Assembly (NCBI GenBank): GCA_937900755.1
Contig: CALCDN010000167.1
Location: 1-7,688, forward strand
DNA: 7,688 bases
Source of the DNA: an uncultured Acetobacter sp.
GTDB lineage: Bacteria; Pseudomonadota; Alphaproteobacteria; Acetobacterales; Acetobacteraceae
Direction: 5' to 3'
The stretch's first letter is position 1. Each line of letters begins with the position of its first letter. The notes beneath the pieces were generated by a model. It worked only from the letters and a program-made list of their open reading frames with translations, did not search any database and was not told where the DNA came from. The position numbers and the translations under genes are program-made. Shown one piece after another: positions 6,187 to 7,688 of this stretch.

Positions 6187-6229
6187 AAAAAAATGGCTGG
6201 CCAGAAAAAACTGGCCAGCCACATGTGTT
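6187..6229. terminator. Bidirectional intrinsic terminator (clpA and DUF3465-like gene)
   Basis: Perfect 11-bp stem TGGCTGGCCAG (6194-6204) / CTGGCCAGCCA (6211-6221) with a loop of six A. On the minus strand the stem is followed directly by seven T (complement of 6187-6193), a textbook intrinsic terminator for clpA, whose stop is about 30 bases away. On the plus strand the short run TTTT (about 6226-6229) after the stem gives weaker termination of the DUF3465-like transcript. Confidence 0.9.
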
Positions 6230-6250
6230 TTGCAAATTCAACCCGAAAGC

Positions 6251-7688
6251 CTAGTCCGCGGCTTCCTCTTCCTTTTCGCTCCCGCGTTCATCCTCGCCAG
6301 CGCTGGAGGCGGCACTGCCATTGCTCTCCACAATATCAAACGCCAGCTCACCATTTTTCAGGCCGATTTTAACAGCCCCACCTTTGACCAACCGCCCAAA
6401 GAGCAGTTCTTCGGCCAGAGGCTTTTTAATGGTTTCCTGAATAACCCGCCCAAGTGGACGCGCCCCATACAGGCGGTCATACCCCTGTTCCGCCAGCCAT
6501 TCCTTGGCTGCCGAGGACAGTTCGATGGTCACATGCCGATCCGCCAGTTGTGCTTCAAGTTGCAGGACAAACTTTTCAACAACCTGCCCGACAATTTCCT
6601 GCGTCAGATGTGCGAACGGAATAACCGCATCCAGCCTGTTGCGGAATTCGGGGGTGAACAGGCGTTTGATCGCCTCTTCATCCTCGCCTTCGCGCACCTT
6701 GCGGCCAAAGCCCACGGCCTCCTTGCTCATGTCGGACGCACCGGCATTGGTGGTCATGATCAGGATCACGTTCCTGAAGTCGACCATCTTGCCGTTATGG
6801 TCCGTCAGGCGACCGTTATCCATGACCTGAAGCAGGACGTTGTACAGGTCGGGATGTGCTTTTTCTATTTCGTCCAGCAGCAGCACAGCATGGGGGTGCT
6901 GGTCGATGGAATCGGTCAGCAGGCCACCCTGGTCAAAGCCGACATACCCCGGAGGCGCACCCAGCAGGCGGGAGATGGAATGACGTTCCATGTATTCGGA
7001 CATGTCAAACCGGATCAGCTCAATCCCCAGCGCATTGGCAAGCTGACGGGCCACTTCCGTTTTACCAACCCCCGTGGGGCCGGAGAACAGGTAGTTCCCG
7101 ATCGGCTTTTCGGGGTCACGCAGGCCCGCGCGCGCCAGCTTGATGGCGGCGGAAAGGGCATCAATCGCCTGATCCTGCCCAAACACCATACCCTTGAGGT
7201 CACGCTCCAGGGAACGCAGCACTTCCTTGTCATCGGCGGAAATGCTTTTGGGCGGAATACGGGCAATCCGGGCAATAATGTCTTCCACGTCCTTCAGGTT
7301 CACCGTCTTGCGGCGGCGGCCTTCGGGCTGGAGCATGCGGGACGCCCCGACCTCATCAATCACGTCAATCGCCTTGTCGGGCAGCTTGCGGTCATGAATA
7401 TAGCGCGCGGACAACTCCACAGCCGCCCGAATGGCTTCTTCCGTGTAGCGGACCTTGTGGTGCTTTTCGTAGCTCCCCTTCAGGCCGCGCAGGATTTTAA
7501 CCGCATCGTCAATGCTGGGTTCGGGCACATCAATTTTCTGGAACCGCCGGACAAGCGCACGGTCTTTTTCAAAGTGCTGGCGAAACTCCTTGTAGGTGGT
7601 CGAGCCAATGCACCGCAATGTGCCTGCCGCCAGCGCGGGTTTCAGCAGGTTGGACGCATCCATGGCCCACCCGATGTGGCCCCTGCCC
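6251..7688 (-). CDS. clpA: ClpA, ATP-dependent Clp protease ATP-binding subunit; 5' end beyond the window
   Basis: Hexameric AAA+ unfoldase that feeds substrates, including ClpS-delivered N-degron proteins, into ClpP. Only the last ~470 residues plus a few upstream codons are present (family length about 750-780). Counting from the ATG at 7663: end of the D1 ring with GSTTYKEF (20-27) and FEKDRALVRRFQKID (31-45), then D2 with Walker A GPTGVGKT (195-202), FDMSEYMERH (219-228), pore loop GYVGFDQGG (239-247), Walker B AVLLLDEIEKAH (259-270), sensor 1 TTNAG (304-308), the ClpP-docking loop AVGFG (316-320, IGF/L-type), arginine finger region FTPEFRNRLD (336-345) and sensor 2 GARPL (400-404). The acidic tail EDERGSEKEEEAAD is variable in the family. 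The ATG at 7663 is internal, not the start. Upstream of it the reading frame departs from the family in a way explained by one missing base. clpS would be expected further upstream on this strand. Confidence 0.95.
   Translation of the reverse strand, partial: GRGHIGWAMDASNLLKPALAAGTLRCIGSTTYKEFRQHFEKDRALVRRFQKIDVPEPSIDDAVKILRGLKGSYEKHHKVRYTEEAIRAAVELSARYIHDRKLPDKAIDVIDEVGASRMLQPEGRRRKTVNLKDVEDIIARIARIPPKSISADDKEVLRSLERDLKGMVFGQDQAIDALSAAIKLARAGLRDPEKPIGNYLFSGPTGVGKTEVARQLANALGIELIRFDMSEYMERHSISRLLGAPPGYVGFDQGGLLTDSIDQHPHAVLLLDEIEKAHPDLYNVLLQVMDNGRLTDHNGKMVDFRNVILIMTTNAGASDMSKEAVGFGRKVREGEDEEAIKRLFTPEFRNRLDAVIPFAHLTQEIVGQVVEKFVLQLEAQLADRHVTIELSSAAKEWLAEQGYDRLYGARPLGRVIQETIKKPLAEELLFGRLVKGGAVKIGLKNGELAFDIVESNGSAASSAGEDERGSEKEEEAAD

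Overview
This 7.7-kb window is ordinary chromosomal DNA from a fairly GC-rich alphaproteobacterium. The protein sequences (a ChvG-type kinase followed by a RapZ-type protein, YqgE, class-III-like PPK2, ClpA) point to the acetic acid bacteria (Acetobacteraceae, Acetobacter/Komagataeibacter-like). That placement is inference from remembered family sequences, not a search. There are no tRNA or rRNA genes, CRISPR arrays, transposases or phage genes. The longest gene-free stretch is about 240 bases. Both edge genes are cut by the window, and one odd base near the right edge suggests that edge may be the end of an assembly contig.

Layout, left to right: (1) the 3' part of a ChvG/ExoS-type sensor histidine kinase (+); (2) a small RidA-superfamily protein (-), convergent with the kinase; (3) a divergent ~240-bp intergenic region with an inverted repeat; (4) rapZ, an RNase-adapter/P-loop NTPase (+); (5) a YqgE/AlgH (UPF0301) protein (-), convergent with rapZ only 9 bases away; (6) a ~110-bp divergent promoter region; (7) a PPK2-family polyphosphate kinase (+), whose start codon directly follows a perfect 12-bp palindrome; (8) a strong hairpin between convergent genes; (9) a soluble MCP-like protein (-) with a short signalling hairpin at the N-terminus and a Cache-like sensor domain at the C-terminus, the reverse of the usual order; (10) a small exported DUF3465-like protein (+); (11) a near-perfect bidirectional terminator; (12) the C-terminal two thirds of ClpA (-), running off the right edge.

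The genes alternate strand almost one by one, so this is a string of single-gene transcription units rather than an operon. The shared theme is loose: envelope and stress sensing (ChvG), cell-wall precursor or carbon control (RapZ), polyphosphate/nucleotide energy metabolism (PPK2) and protein quality control (ClpA). In many alphaproteobacteria chvG and rapZ lie in one cluster with hprK and PTS genes; here hprK is absent between them and a RidA-like gene on the opposite strand occupies the space. I do not see a new multi-gene system. The items most worth a second look are the inverted MCP-Cache protein, the rearranged chvG-rapZ locus, the palindrome at the ppk2 start and the apparent one-base deletion in clpA.
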